Source of the DNA: Cutibacterium acnes
Lineage (GTDB): Bacteria > Actinomycetota > Actinomycetes > Propionibacteriales > Propionibacteriaceae
Length of the DNA: 64,000 bases
Assembly: GCF_003030305.1 (NCBI RefSeq)
Contig: NZ_CP023676.1
Location: 806,001 to 870,000, forward strand
Direction of reading: 5' to 3'
Shown: piece after piece, positions 54,345-63,021 of the stretch
How the letters are laid out: the number at the start of each line of letters is the position of its first letter
Position numbering within the stretch: the first letter of the stretch is position 1
The notes under the pieces: generated by a model
The model's database searches: none
Seen by the model: only the letters and a program-made list of their open reading frames with translations
Told to the model about the DNA's origin: nothing
Made by a program: the position numbers and the translations under genes

Positions 54345-54877
54345 CAAGCGGAAGCAGCCTGCTTGATGGTCATTCCGTAACGATTCTTGAAGTATTTTTC
54401 GAGACGCTTTTCGGCATCGCTCGTTGAGTCTTGAGCTGGTTTCCAGAATCCCATCTGTTTTACTTGGGGGGTGATGTCGTTATGGTGGAAATCTTTGATC
54501 TTGGTCATCTTGTGCGTGGTTAAGGAGAATGTGTAGTCAAAGGCTTGACCCATAGCGGATACCCACTTGTGCCAAGAAAGCGTTTGCGCTTTCTCGTTGA
54601 ACATGTACCAATCCTTCATTGGTTTCTTGGTCTTGGGATCGACAGTCTGGAAAGTTACCTGCTGCTTGCCCTTGTCTACGGTGATAGCTAGTCCTGCCCC
54701 CTTGATGACCTTGGTCTTTACATCGAGATCTTTGGATACGTTTCCACTCGGTGTCATGGTGGCATCCGGGGCTGCGCTGGGAGTAACACGAGACAATCCC
54801 TGAGAGCTCTGTGAACAGCCCGTAAGGAGAAGCCCGAGTGCGCAGGTAAATGCTAAGTATGGAAGTGTTTTTGTCAT
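54344..54877 (-). CDS. Small lipoprotein of unknown function in chelatase operon
   Basis: A 177-residue lipoprotein. Signal peptide MTKTLPYLAFTCALGLLL ends in lipobox LTGC (Cys about residue 21). The rest is Lys/Asp-rich with aromatic residues (DWYMFNEKAQTLSWHKW, KMTKIKDFHHND). I recognise no domain. The FHHND and WHKW histidines could bind metal or a tetrapyrrole edge, but this is speculation. Start: ATG 54877 has AAAGGAGT upstream; the frame to 54916 would overlap cobN by four bases. Its location between the large and D chelatase subunits suggests an extracytoplasmic accessory role. Confidence 0.8.
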   Translation of the reverse strand: MTKTLPYLAFTCALGLLLTGCSQSSQGLSRVTPSAAPDATMTPSGNVSKDLDVKTKVIKGAGLAITVDKGKQQVTFQTVDPKTKKPMKDWYMFNEKAQTLSWHKWVSAMGQAFDYTFSLTTHKMTKIKDFHHNDITPQVKQMGFWKPAQDSTSDAEKRLEKYFKNRYGMTIKQAASA

Positions 54878-54912
54878 CAGTACTCCTTTCTCGGTTTTAT
54901 GAGACTGCCTCT

Positions 54913-57900
54913 TCATGGGTAGTCGATTTCTTGCGTTCCAGCTTCCAAACTGGAATCAAGCTTGAAAGTGAGGTCGTGAAGCTTGTCCAGGTGCTCGGCG
55001 CTAGCGTTCCACAGTGACCTGTCGTGTGCTTCGACCATGCGTTGGGCCATGCTGGCAAGGGAATGCGGATTTAATGTCGATAGCCTTTGCACCATCTCAG
55101 GATCATCGATGTAGGTGTCGCAGACCTCGTCGAACATCCAATCGTCGATCTGGTCTGTCGTAGCAGCTAGACCGACGAGATTGGTGACTCGTTTCTCGAT
55201 TTCAGTGACCCCACGGTGCCCGTGGGCAAGCATGGCTTCCATCCAGTCCTTGTTGAGGAGGCGAGTACGCAGCCCCTTGGCAGCTGCCCTTCCAACGGAA
55301 GTCGTGTACACCTCATCTTGGGTGGTATCGGTCACAAGGATCGGGATTGATGTACCTTTGGCGGCGCGAACTGAATTACCCAATCCCCCTAAGTATTCGA
55401 AATAGTGGTCGAGATCGGTAATCTCGTACTCGTTGGACGATCGAGTCTGCGACACGAGGTCGACATCTTTGAGCCGGGAGTCATAGAGACCGTCTGTATG
55501 GGAGCCGTGATCATAACGGGTGTAGACGTGGCCTGAAGCAGCTGTGAAGGCCGTGGCAAGGTCTTCGGGACTTTGCCATTGTCCAGAATCGACGATGTCG
55601 GTCAGCCCCGAACCGTATTGGCCTGGAGGTGGCCCGAAAATTCGCGCGTGTGCCAGAGCTTCGATTCGTTCTTCGGGTTCGCCGGATTGACGCATGGCTT
55701 GTGCCTGTTGACGCGTTCGGGCAGCGAGGGGATTGATGTCAGCTGGTTCGTCCAGGGCCGCCACCGCATGAAGAATGTCGTCTAACTCATCGATGAGATT
55801 GCTGAAGAGGTCGCGGAAAAACCCGCAGATCGTGACGACGACATCCACCCTTGGGCGTTCAAGTTCATTGCTTGGAATGATTTCCCAGTGCGGAGAGTTC
55901 GGACGTCGTGGTGTCAAAGACCGCACTCCTAAAAGGCTCAGGATTTGGGCGTAAGTTTCACCTTGGGTACGGGTGGTCTCCAATCCCCACAGCACGACGG
56001 CGATCGTGGTGGGATCAGCGCCGTCATGGCTGGCGCGGTAGGCAGAACAAACGTGGTTGGCGATGTCACGCCCTCGTCGCACTGCGATGGGGGTGGGTAC
56101 TCGCCGTGAGTCGAACTGGTACAGCGAATGCCCCGAGGGCAAGACTTCTGGATTACGTATGGGATCGCCACCTAAGCGTGCATCAACGTGACGTCCTTCG
56201 AGGGCGTGGAATAAACCTTCTATCTCGTCATTGTGTTGTAGCCGCGCGTACAGATTTCGTGCCCAAGACGCCAGGTACCCGACTCCCTGAGTGAGCGCCT
56301 CGTCTTCGGGGTTTTTGGGTTCCACAGATTTTTCGGGTAAAGATGTTTCGTTGGATGAGTCTGAAACCTCTCCCAGCACCTTGCCGACGACCTTGGCCTG
56401 CTCGCTAGGGGAGAGTGCGGGGGCTAGTTCACCGTCAAATGAACCGTGCTCGGCCATTCCGCGCACCATGAGTCGAGCCTCCTGCGGGGTATAAGCCTGT
56501 CCCCAGACGTGTAGACCCATGGGGACAAGCGAACGCTTGGTCCGTGCTAGCTCTACCTCGAGTTCATCGAGATCGGTCGGAAGATGTAGAGCTGTGGCGC
56601 GTCCGTGCACCTGTTCCAACAACTCGGCGCTGGTTTGGGGCATGAGGGTGACACTGCGTCGGTATTCGGAGATGAGATCGTCTAGTTCTGCCAACTCACC
56701 GTCGAGTCTTGTGGGTTGCATCACGGGAGGTTGATAACTCACGAGAACCGCGTGTGCGCGACGACGCGCAATCAGCCCCTCTGCAGCGTTTCCACAGTAA
56801 TAGATGTACACGTGGGGGATATCACCGATGAGCATGTCGGGGAAGCATTCCGCGCTGACCGCGTTCTCTTTACCTTGGAGGAATTCCAAGGTGCCGTGTG
56901 TTCCGACATGGATGATGACGTCTGGTTTCCAGATTTGGCTCAGCCATGTGTAGAAACCGGCGTACTGCGGGTGTGGGGGACGAGTGGTGTCGTGGGTGTC
57001 AGTGGTAGCCATCTTGACTGAGCCACGACCTGGTTGGATACCGACCAAGACGTTCCCGTAGTCGACTGCGGGGATGATGAAATCGCCCTCAGGAGTCGTC
57101 ATAGGGCAGTCGCTTGGGCTTGGGTGTGTTTCATACATACTTTGCCACGCACGGGGGTGCGGCAGATCTTGTTCGGCATCGGCGCGTAGGTAAGTTTTCG
57201 GCCGTACAGTCTGCGAATATTCAGGGGAGTTTACGGCTTGGGCCAGTAAGTCATTGAGAAGTTGTTGCCCACTAGGGGTCTTGGTCTGATAGCCGCGGTG
57301 CGACAGTTCGCGCATGATTGCCGCCATAGATTCGCTGACGTCCAGAAAGGCTCCGTTGAGGAGGTTCCCCTCTCCTGCAGGATAATCGTAGCCAATGAGT
57401 GCGATTCGTTTCTGAGGAGCCGGAGTTGTCGATAGTCTCAATTGGCCACGAACTCGTCGTGCAAATCTTTCAATTTGCTTTGGGATTGGCACGAGTACCG
57501 ATGTGACGACTCCCGTGGTCGTGTTTTGAGCTGGCTCAGTCATCGCCGCTATCGGTATCTCGGCCAGACAACCGTCCATTTCGGGTAACATGAGCATGAC
57601 CATGGCTTCACTCTGACCGAGGCCGTGTCGTGACTCGTTCCATTGTTTCTCGGTGTATCGGGAGAGTATGAGGGGATGCATAATCGGGGCATTGATCGAT
57701 TTGAGCATGGCCGTGCTGGAATCAACATCACCCCCCATCGGCCCCCCGCCAATGCGGAAGCCCTGCATGCTGATAATAAGTTTTGGTGCGGCTTCGCTCA
57801 GAAGTGTGCGCAGAGCCTCCAAGGATTCGCCACCGGCGGCCACGATGCTGATGGGCACAACCCAGCAGTCCTTACGTAACGAATCCATTAAGGCGCGTAC

Positions 57901-58746
57901 GACATCGTTACTGTCGTAGGGATATGTGAGGCCGCTGTAAAGAAGGACGACAGTGGGTCTTCCGTGTGGAGCGTCACATTCCTGGCGGTATTTTTCGACG
58001 GTGGAGAAGTGTCTACTAGGCCACGGTGCACCGACGCTCGCAGGGGCTAGAGCCTCGGGTGGTGTGGGCACAACGACCTCTGGGTGACCGCCGTCGAAAT
58101 GAAGCAGATGGCGAAGGAAAAAATCTGCTTGCGGTTCTCGCATCGAGTGGAAGGCTTTACCCAGCGCGGAAAATCTCTTCGCGTCGGCCATAAATTTTGG
58201 TGCGGTTCGCATCCCTTTCACTGTGGCATGTACACGATTTATCCCAGAGATTTCACCTCCAGAGTCTGTGGATGACCCCATTTCTGTGATGATAGGAATC
58301 ATTTTTTTGGCACTATTCAGTATGCCCTTAATGCTCTTTTGGGCTCCCGTGTTTCCGAGCATCGACTTCATGTCTGGCGGCATGTGTTTCATGTCAGCGT
58401 GGCTGTCAGTTTTTTCTATGGCATTGCGGGCTGTCGCCATGGAGAACGATCCTAATCTCACCTTGTCGATAAACTCGGCTCCCCAAGAAAGGACTGCCCC
58501 ATCAAAGTCGTCCAAAGTTAATCGTGTAGCCCGAATCCACTGGGGGTCACCACCCATGGCGTCAAGGACGACGATATCGCTGTCGTGAATAGCTCTTGTC
58601 AGTGCCTCAAGTTCTTCTGGAGTGGGCCTCGTGGTAGAGTTAAAGAAATGCAGTTCGAGAAGATCGTGGCTTGGATCAATGGTCTTGGCTGCTTCGGAAA
58701 CATGTTTCACGAGATCGGGGAACACAGTCAAGAACGTAATTTTCAT
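54913..58746 (-). CDS. cobN: CobN/BchH-like large chelatase subunit
   Basis: A 1277-residue protein of the CobN/BchH family, the subunit that binds the tetrapyrrole and the metal ion. Recognisable segments: IALIGYDYPAGEGNLLNGAF, the active-site block HVGTHGTLEFLQGKENAVS, PHVYIYYCGNAAEGLIARRRAHA, and toward the end GHVYTRYDHGSHTDGLYD and DWMEAMLAHGHRGVTEIEKRV. The Co or Mg preference cannot be read from the motifs. Length is at the upper end of the family, with an extra segment around residues 125-220. Start: ATG 58746 overlaps the ABC ATPase stop (ATGA). Partnered here by ChlI and ChlD rather than CobST. Confidence 0.9.
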   Translation of the reverse strand: MKITFLTVFPDLVKHVSEAAKTIDPSHDLLELHFFNSTTRPTPEELEALTRAIHDSDIVVLDAMGGDPQWIRATRLTLDDFDGAVLSWGAEFIDKVRLGSFSMATARNAIEKTDSHADMKHMPPDMKSMLGNTGAQKSIKGILNSAKKMIPIITEMGSSTDSGGEISGINRVHATVKGMRTAPKFMADAKRFSALGKAFHSMREPQADFFLRHLLHFDGGHPEVVVPTPPEALAPASVGAPWPSRHFSTVEKYRQECDAPHGRPTVVLLYSGLTYPYDSNDVVRALMDSLRKDCWVVPISIVAAGGESLEALRTLLSEAAPKLIISMQGFRIGGGPMGGDVDSSTAMLKSINAPIMHPLILSRYTEKQWNESRHGLGQSEAMVMLMLPEMDGCLAEIPIAAMTEPAQNTTTGVVTSVLVPIPKQIERFARRVRGQLRLSTTPAPQKRIALIGYDYPAGEGNLLNGAFLDVSESMAAIMRELSHRGYQTKTPSGQQLLNDLLAQAVNSPEYSQTVRPKTYLRADAEQDLPHPRAWQSMYETHPSPSDCPMTTPEGDFIIPAVDYGNVLVGIQPGRGSVKMATTDTHDTTRPPHPQYAGFYTWLSQIWKPDVIIHVGTHGTLEFLQGKENAVSAECFPDMLIGDIPHVYIYYCGNAAEGLIARRRAHAVLVSYQPPVMQPTRLDGELAELDDLISEYRRSVTLMPQTSAELLEQVHGRATALHLPTDLDELEVELARTKRSLVPMGLHVWGQAYTPQEARLMVRGMAEHGSFDGELAPALSPSEQAKVVGKVLGEVSDSSNETSLPEKSVEPKNPEDEALTQGVGYLASWARNLYARLQHNDEIEGLFHALEGRHVDARLGGDPIRNPEVLPSGHSLYQFDSRRVPTPIAVRRGRDIANHVCSAYRASHDGADPTTIAVVLWGLETTRTQGETYAQILSLLGVRSLTPRRPNSPHWEIIPSNELERPRVDVVVTICGFFRDLFSNLIDELDDILHAVAALDEPADINPLAARTRQQAQAMRQSGEPEERIEALAHARIFGPPPGQYGSGLTDIVDSGQWQSPEDLATAFTAASGHVYTRYDHGSHTDGLYDSRLKDVDLVSQTRSSNEYEITDLDHYFEYLGGLGNSVRAAKGTSIPILVTDTTQDEVYTTSVGRAAAKGLRTRLLNKDWMEAMLAHGHRGVTEIEKRVTNLVGLAATTDQIDDWMFDEVCDTYIDDPEMVQRLSTLNPHSLASMAQRMVEAHDRSLWNASAEHLDKLHDLTFKLDSSLEAGTQEIDYP

Positions 58747-59552
58747 CGTGCTTCCTTCAAGGGGCGACGTGGTTGGATGACTGGGAGCTTGCCTTGGGGA
58801 TCCGTCGTAATCCACGCTTCGATGTCGAAGTTCTCTTCGATGGGCCCGGAGGATAGCGCGTCAGGTGGTCCTTCGAGTGTCAGCTGGCCATTTTTAAGAA
58901 TGGCGCATCTGTCGCAATAGCGGGCGGCTTGAGTGAGGTCATGCATGACGGCTATGACGGTGATTCCCCGTTCCTGGTTCAGCGATCGAACAAGATCGAG
59001 GACTCGCAGTTGATGGGTGACATCTAGATAGGTTGTGGGCTCATCGAGGATAAGGACAGTGGGTTCCTGTGCCAGGGCCGCCGCCAGCCACACTTTCTGT
59101 CGCTCTCCGCCTGAAAGAGTGGTGACGCGTCGATCGGCGAAGCACGTGACATCGGCCAGCTCCATTGCTTGTTCCACATGGTTGTCGGCGCTGGTGTCCC
59201 TTATCTGCCACCACGGTGTGTGGGCATATCTCCCGTAGCCAACGAGGTGACGTACGGTGAGGTCAGAGGGAGCGGTCGCGCTCTGCCAGACGATCGCAAT
59301 ACGACGCGCGATACAGGATGCGGACATCGTGGATAGATCCGTTCCATCGAATTTGACGCTCCCTGACTCGGGGGAGAGGGCTCCGCATAACGTGCGTACC
59401 AGGGTGGTCTTCCCAGAACCGTTGGGGCCAAGTATGGCGTGCATAACTCCCGCCTGGAATGATACGGAGACGTCATTGAGAATCTTGTGATTGCCCAAGG
59501 TGACGTTCAAGTGGGAGCCGGAAAGTATAGGTGTTTCCATGATATTTCCCAT
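58743..59552 (-). CDS. ABC transporter ATP-binding protein (BtuD/FecE type)
   Basis: About 269 residues: Walker A GPNGSGKTTLVRTLCG, Q-loop VWQSATAP, signature LSGGERQKVWLAAAL, Walker B VLILDEPTTYLDVTHQ, H-loop VMHDLTQAARYCD. The family serves B12, haem, siderophore or cobalt-corrinoid import with FecCD permeases. ATG at 59552 lies one base after the permease stop; ATG 59540 is a close alternative. It couples by ATGA to cobN. Confidence 0.92.
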   Translation of the reverse strand: MGNIMETPILSGSHLNVTLGNHKILNDVSVSFQAGVMHAILGPNGSGKTTLVRTLCGALSPESGSVKFDGTDLSTMSASCIARRIAIVWQSATAPSDLTVRHLVGYGRYAHTPWWQIRDTSADNHVEQAMELADVTCFADRRVTTLSGGERQKVWLAAALAQEPTVLILDEPTTYLDVTHQLRVLDLVRSLNQERGITVIAVMHDLTQAARYCDRCAILKNGQLTLEGPPDALSSGPIEENFDIEAWITTDPQGKLPVIQPRRPLKEAR

Positions 59553-59553
59553 C

Positions 59554-60597
59554 TCACAATGTCTTTCTGAGGAGGAAAAGAAAGAAGGGAACCCCCAGTG
59601 CTGTGAGCATGATGCCAACCGGTATCTCGAAAGGATCGAAGATGACCCGACTGCATGTGTCGCTCAGCATAACTAATGCAGCTCCGGCGAGCACACACGC
59701 TGGAACCAGGATGACGTGGCGATTTCCGACGATCAGCCGCATGATGTGCGGCACGATGAGACCGACGAACCCGAGCAACCCGATGGCGCTGACTGTGCTG
59801 GCGGCTAGGAGGGCCGCCACGGCAGTGAGGACAAGGCGATTCGCTTGAACGTTCATTCCCATGCCTTGTGCAACTTGATCACCCAGAGTGATGATGTCGA
59901 GTCTGCGGGACAGCACAACGGCGGCAATGATCCCTACCACGGTATATGGCCAGATGAGGGACACCTCGGCCCAACTGCGCATGGCGAGGCTGCCATTCAT
60001 GAACATGAGAGCGCCTTGCACATTGTCGGCCATAAGTACCATGACAGCGGAGATCCCTGCGCCGCACAGCGCTGAGACGGCAACCCCGGAAAGGATGATT
60101 CGCAGTGGTTGAACGCCACCCCTCCATGCGAGTGCATAGATTGCCATGGCTGCCAACATCGCACCGATGAACGCCATTACAGGTACAAGGTTTGCTCGTT
60201 CTGGGAAAATAAGCAGCGTGCCTATTCCTAGAAGCCCTGCGCCCGAGGAGACCCCGATGATGCTCGGATCGGCAAGGGGATTGCTCATCACGGCTTGAAG
60301 AATCACACCCGACGTTGCAAGGTTCATGCCGACCAGGGCAGCAAGGACGACCCTGGGGAATCTCACTCCCCATACCACCCTATGCCATTGGAAATCGGAC
60401 GGACCGAACAATCCTTTGACTACGTCAGAGGGTGACAACTGTATCGAACCGAACCCGATCCCTGTTATGACGCTGACGATCATGATCGCAACAAGGATGA
60501 CGAATACGATTGCCGTGAGGTGGTGCCTTCGGTGGCTGTTACTTGACGTTGTCTCCGTTGTCGATGTGAGTGTTTTTGTTTTGGCGGGTATTGTCAT
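59554..60597 (-). CDS. ABC transporter permease (BtuC/FecCD type)
   Basis: A 347-residue permease with about ten helices. FecCD motifs: WGVRFPRVVLAALVGMNLATSGVILQAVMSNPLADPSIIGVSSGAGLLG and LLGFVGLIVPHIMRLIVG (cited in pieces: WGVRFPRVVLAALVG, QAVMSNPLADPSIIGVSSGA, GLIVPHIMRLIVG). It is a paralogue of the HmuU permease in the haem operon but clearly different in sequence. ATGA overlap with the binding-protein gene upstream. Confidence 0.93.
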   Translation of the reverse strand: MTIPAKTKTLTSTTETTSSNSHRRHHLTAIVFVILVAIMIVSVITGIGFGSIQLSPSDVVKGLFGPSDFQWHRVVWGVRFPRVVLAALVGMNLATSGVILQAVMSNPLADPSIIGVSSGAGLLGIGTLLIFPERANLVPVMAFIGAMLAAMAIYALAWRGGVQPLRIILSGVAVSALCGAGISAVMVLMADNVQGALMFMNGSLAMRSWAEVSLIWPYTVVGIIAAVVLSRRLDIITLGDQVAQGMGMNVQANRLVLTAVAALLAASTVSAIGLLGFVGLIVPHIMRLIVGNRHVILVPACVLAGAALVMLSDTCSRVIFDPFEIPVGIMLTALGVPFFLFLLRKTL

Positions 60598-61607
60598 GGT
60601 TCAATGGGTTTTCCAAAGATTTCCGGATGCACAGAAGCTGCCATGTAAGCCACGGAATCTGGGTAGTTGGGGCCACCGTTGAACAGGAAGTATTGTTGAG
60701 GCAGGTAAATGATTTTCTTTTTTCGTACGGCATCCACTGCCTGCCAGGCTGGGTTGCTGGTCAATTCTCTGTTCACTATTTGCCGGGCTAGTGCGTTGTT
60801 CTGTACCATTGAGGTGACCATGATGATATCGGGCTGTTGCTGAGTTATTTTCTCGACACTGAGCGTGGCAGTTTCGGCATTTGGGTCATCTGGAATTGCC
60901 GACGAAGCGATGTTCTTCAACTTGAGAAGTTTGGCCATTGATCCGGCGATGCTGTTGTTTAACTTTAGTGATATTGACGTGGCTGTTGCGAACAGAATAG
61001 CGACCCGTTTGCCGTCTGCTGGCATCTTGTTAACGGTGGACTTGACCTGTGCGGAAATTTGAGAGGAACGCTTTTTGGCTTCTTTGGTGTGGCTGAGTAC
61101 TTTACCGAGGGTTTGATAAGTTTGGAGAACCTCATCCAGTGACCTCGTTTTGATGTTCAACACAGGAATTCCTTGAGAAGAAAGTTTGTCTGTTACGTTC
61201 TGGCTTACGGCTCCAGGTGCGATGACGAGGTCTGGGTTTGTAGCAAGTATTCGTTCTAAATTGACAGCATATATCATGCCGACCTTGGGGACCTTCTTTA
61301 TGGCTGCAGCATGGGCTGGTTGAAGTTTTTCATTTCCAGTTAAGGATGGCGTGCATGCCGCCGTGCCGCCCAAGTCATACCAAATGCTGAGTAGTGTCGC
61401 AGACAACAGGCATACTCGCTGTGGTCTTGTCTTAAAATCGACTTTATGGCCGAAGCTGTCGGTTACACTGAAGGACGTCTTTGCTTCTTCTGCTCTGGAT
61501 TCTCCTCCCTTTGAAGGATCTGAAGTGCCGCAGCCGACCATTGTCATGGCCAGTATTACAGCTATAGCTGCACTAATGCGCTTCCAGGCTGTTTTCTGTG
61601 TGTGCAA
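60594..61607 (-). CDS. ABC transporter substrate-binding lipoprotein (BtuF/FecB type)
   Basis: A 337-residue lipoprotein with lipobox MTMVGC (Cys about residue 26) and a FecB/BtuF fold: FSVTDSFGHKVDFKTRPQRVCLL, VNLERILATNPDLVIAPGAVS, and a C-terminal helix KKKIIYLPQQYFLFNGGPNYPDSV. The ligand is not evident; a corrinoid, haem or metallophore is possible. TTG start at 61607 with ACAGGAG nine bases upstream. First gene of the operon that also encodes the chelatase, which suggests that the imported ligand is what the chelatase acts on, or supplies its metal. Confidence 0.9.
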   Translation of the reverse strand: MHTQKTAWKRISAAIAVILAMTMVGCGTSDPSKGGESRAEEAKTSFSVTDSFGHKVDFKTRPQRVCLLSATLLSIWYDLGGTAACTPSLTGNEKLQPAHAAAIKKVPKVGMIYAVNLERILATNPDLVIAPGAVSQNVTDKLSSQGIPVLNIKTRSLDEVLQTYQTLGKVLSHTKEAKKRSSQISAQVKSTVNKMPADGKRVAILFATATSISLKLNNSIAGSMAKLLKLKNIASSAIPDDPNAETATLSVEKITQQQPDIIMVTSMVQNNALARQIVNRELTSNPAWQAVDAVRKKKIIYLPQQYFLFNGGPNYPDSVAYMAASVHPEIFGKPIEP

Positions 61608-62116
61608 CTGTTCAACTCCTGTTATTATGTGTGCGGTTTCTCTCTTCTGGCTTCTAGGGCCGGTAGAGGGTGTCAGGGTGAAGGGCTACCGTAGAAAGAA
61701 CTCTCCACATCCGGACTTGTTCGACGGTCCAGTTGTCGATGGGATGAATGATATCCCTCCCTAATTTGCCTGTTTATTGGGGGTGGGTGTTTAGGATGTC
61801 CGGTGGCGCTTCTGTTGGGTGGGTATGTGTCCTATCCTCAATGCCTGTGAGTTGCATAAACGTGCTGTAATGATAGTTGCGGGCTTGTGGTGGAGTGACT
61901 GATCGCACGGGATGGATTTGGTGTTAGGTTGCGGGAAGAAAACTTATGTTGACCTCTAGTTGTTGGCGGTCATGACGTTGTACTTCCCGGAACTGCAGCA
62001 TGAAAGAGCAGGCTCTGATCGGTGCGAGAGGTTTGGTTTCGCCCAGCCTATGCATACCCGTGCTGCAGTCGGTCAGCTGCTACAGGGGGGCGGCGGTGAT
62101 GCCTTTCTCGCGTCGG
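61608..62116. other. Leader and gene-free stretch upstream of the chelatase operon
   Basis: No supported gene. On the minus strand at 61655-61635 the sequence AGAAGCCAGAAGAGAGAAACC resembles the first part of a cobalamin B12 box, and a CGGTAG/CTACCG hairpin lies just 5' of it. The rest of the riboswitch core is not recognisable, so this is only a hint. From about 61760 to 62100 the plus strand is G/T-rich and unexplained. Confidence 0.35.
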
Positions 62117-62249
62117 TTGTGGCGTGTTCTTGGTGAGGTTGGTTTAGCTGATGAGGTGGGTGGTATGGAGGCTGGATTGCGTACCGTTGTTGGGTCGGGT
62201 GGTACGAGGCTTTCCGGGGGGTCAGGCCCAGCGGTTAACAGTGGCTAGG
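62117..62249 (+). pseudogene. Degenerate copy of a fragment of the CydC-like ABC gene
   Basis: These 133 bases match 47941-48072 with only about six differences, including one inserted C in front of the six-G run. The fragment encodes LWRVLGEVGLADEV...GMEAGLRTVVG and the start of the LSGG signature, after which the frameshift destroys the frame. There is no start, no Walker A and no continuation, so it is a dead duplicate. Confidence 0.9.
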
Positions 62250-62333
62250 AACCTGCCCACCGGAGTCGGTCGCACGTGGTCGAGGATACTGAGAGCGAGT
62301 CTTCCTGTCCCTTGGCGTGAGGCGGTTGGGCAG

Positions 62334-63008
62334 TTAATGGTGGTGCAGTGACAGCACCCGCGAACAACGACTCGCGACTCGGCCGCTGTGAGTGGCGAGA
62401 AGTATCACTTTGCCTTCATTGGCGAGATCTTGTAGAAGATTTAGGACCAGGTCCTCGTTGTCCCGGTCAAGTGACGCCGTGGGTTCGTCGGTCAGGATGA
62501 TCCGGCTCGGCTTGAGGAGCAATCGAGCCAAGGCGACACGCTGCTGTTCGCCTCCGCTAAGGGTGTGTACGGGAGTTTGTTCCTGCCCGGGCAGTCCAAC
62601 GCGTTCCAAGGCGGATGCGAAGGAGGGCTTGGGTAGTAAGGGTCTTGGGCGCGCCGCGATGTCTAGGTTTTCGCGTACCGTAGCGCTCTCGAGCAGAGCC
62701 TAATCCTGAAAGAGGTAGCCGATGGTCTCACGGCGGACGCGTTTGTGCCGTCGACGCGGGATGGTAAGGATGTCCGTGCCGTCGATCACGATGTGGCCGC
62801 TGTCGGGCCGAATGAGGAGACCGATTGTCGACAATAGGATCGATTTTCCGCAACCGCTAGGGCCACGTAGGGCGATTATCTCGCCGCCGGATGCCTGGAA
62901 GTCATGGCCCTTCCAGAGGGTTCTGGAACCGAAGGTCTTGGAGAGGTTCTCCACCCGTAACACGGGGCTATTCTCGTTCATGGTTGCCGTCCCATTCATT
63001 GTCGTCAT
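62334..63008 (-). pseudogene. ABC transporter ATPase (LolD/bacteriocin-export type) with in-frame amber stop
   Basis: A complete ATPase in one frame interrupted only by TAG at 62702-62700. Upstream part: VLRVENLSKTFGSRTLWKG, Walker A GPSGCGKSILLSTIG, Q-loop GYLFQD then the stop where most homologues have Tyr (FQxYALL). Downstream part: ALLESATVRENLDIA, signature LSGGEQQRVALARLLL, Walker B IILTDEPTASLD. The two halves need only one base change to be rejoined. It follows the permease gene by 13 bases. The family is like the lactococcin 972-group exporters (tentative). Confidence 0.85.
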
Positions 63009-63021
63009 GCTTCGCGCGTCC

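Noticed and set aside
62700-62702. Programmed amber readthrough (for example pyrrolysine) in the ABC ATPase
   Set aside because: No pyrrolysine machinery is expected in this group and the position is normally Tyr, one base from TAG; a nonsense mutation is simpler.
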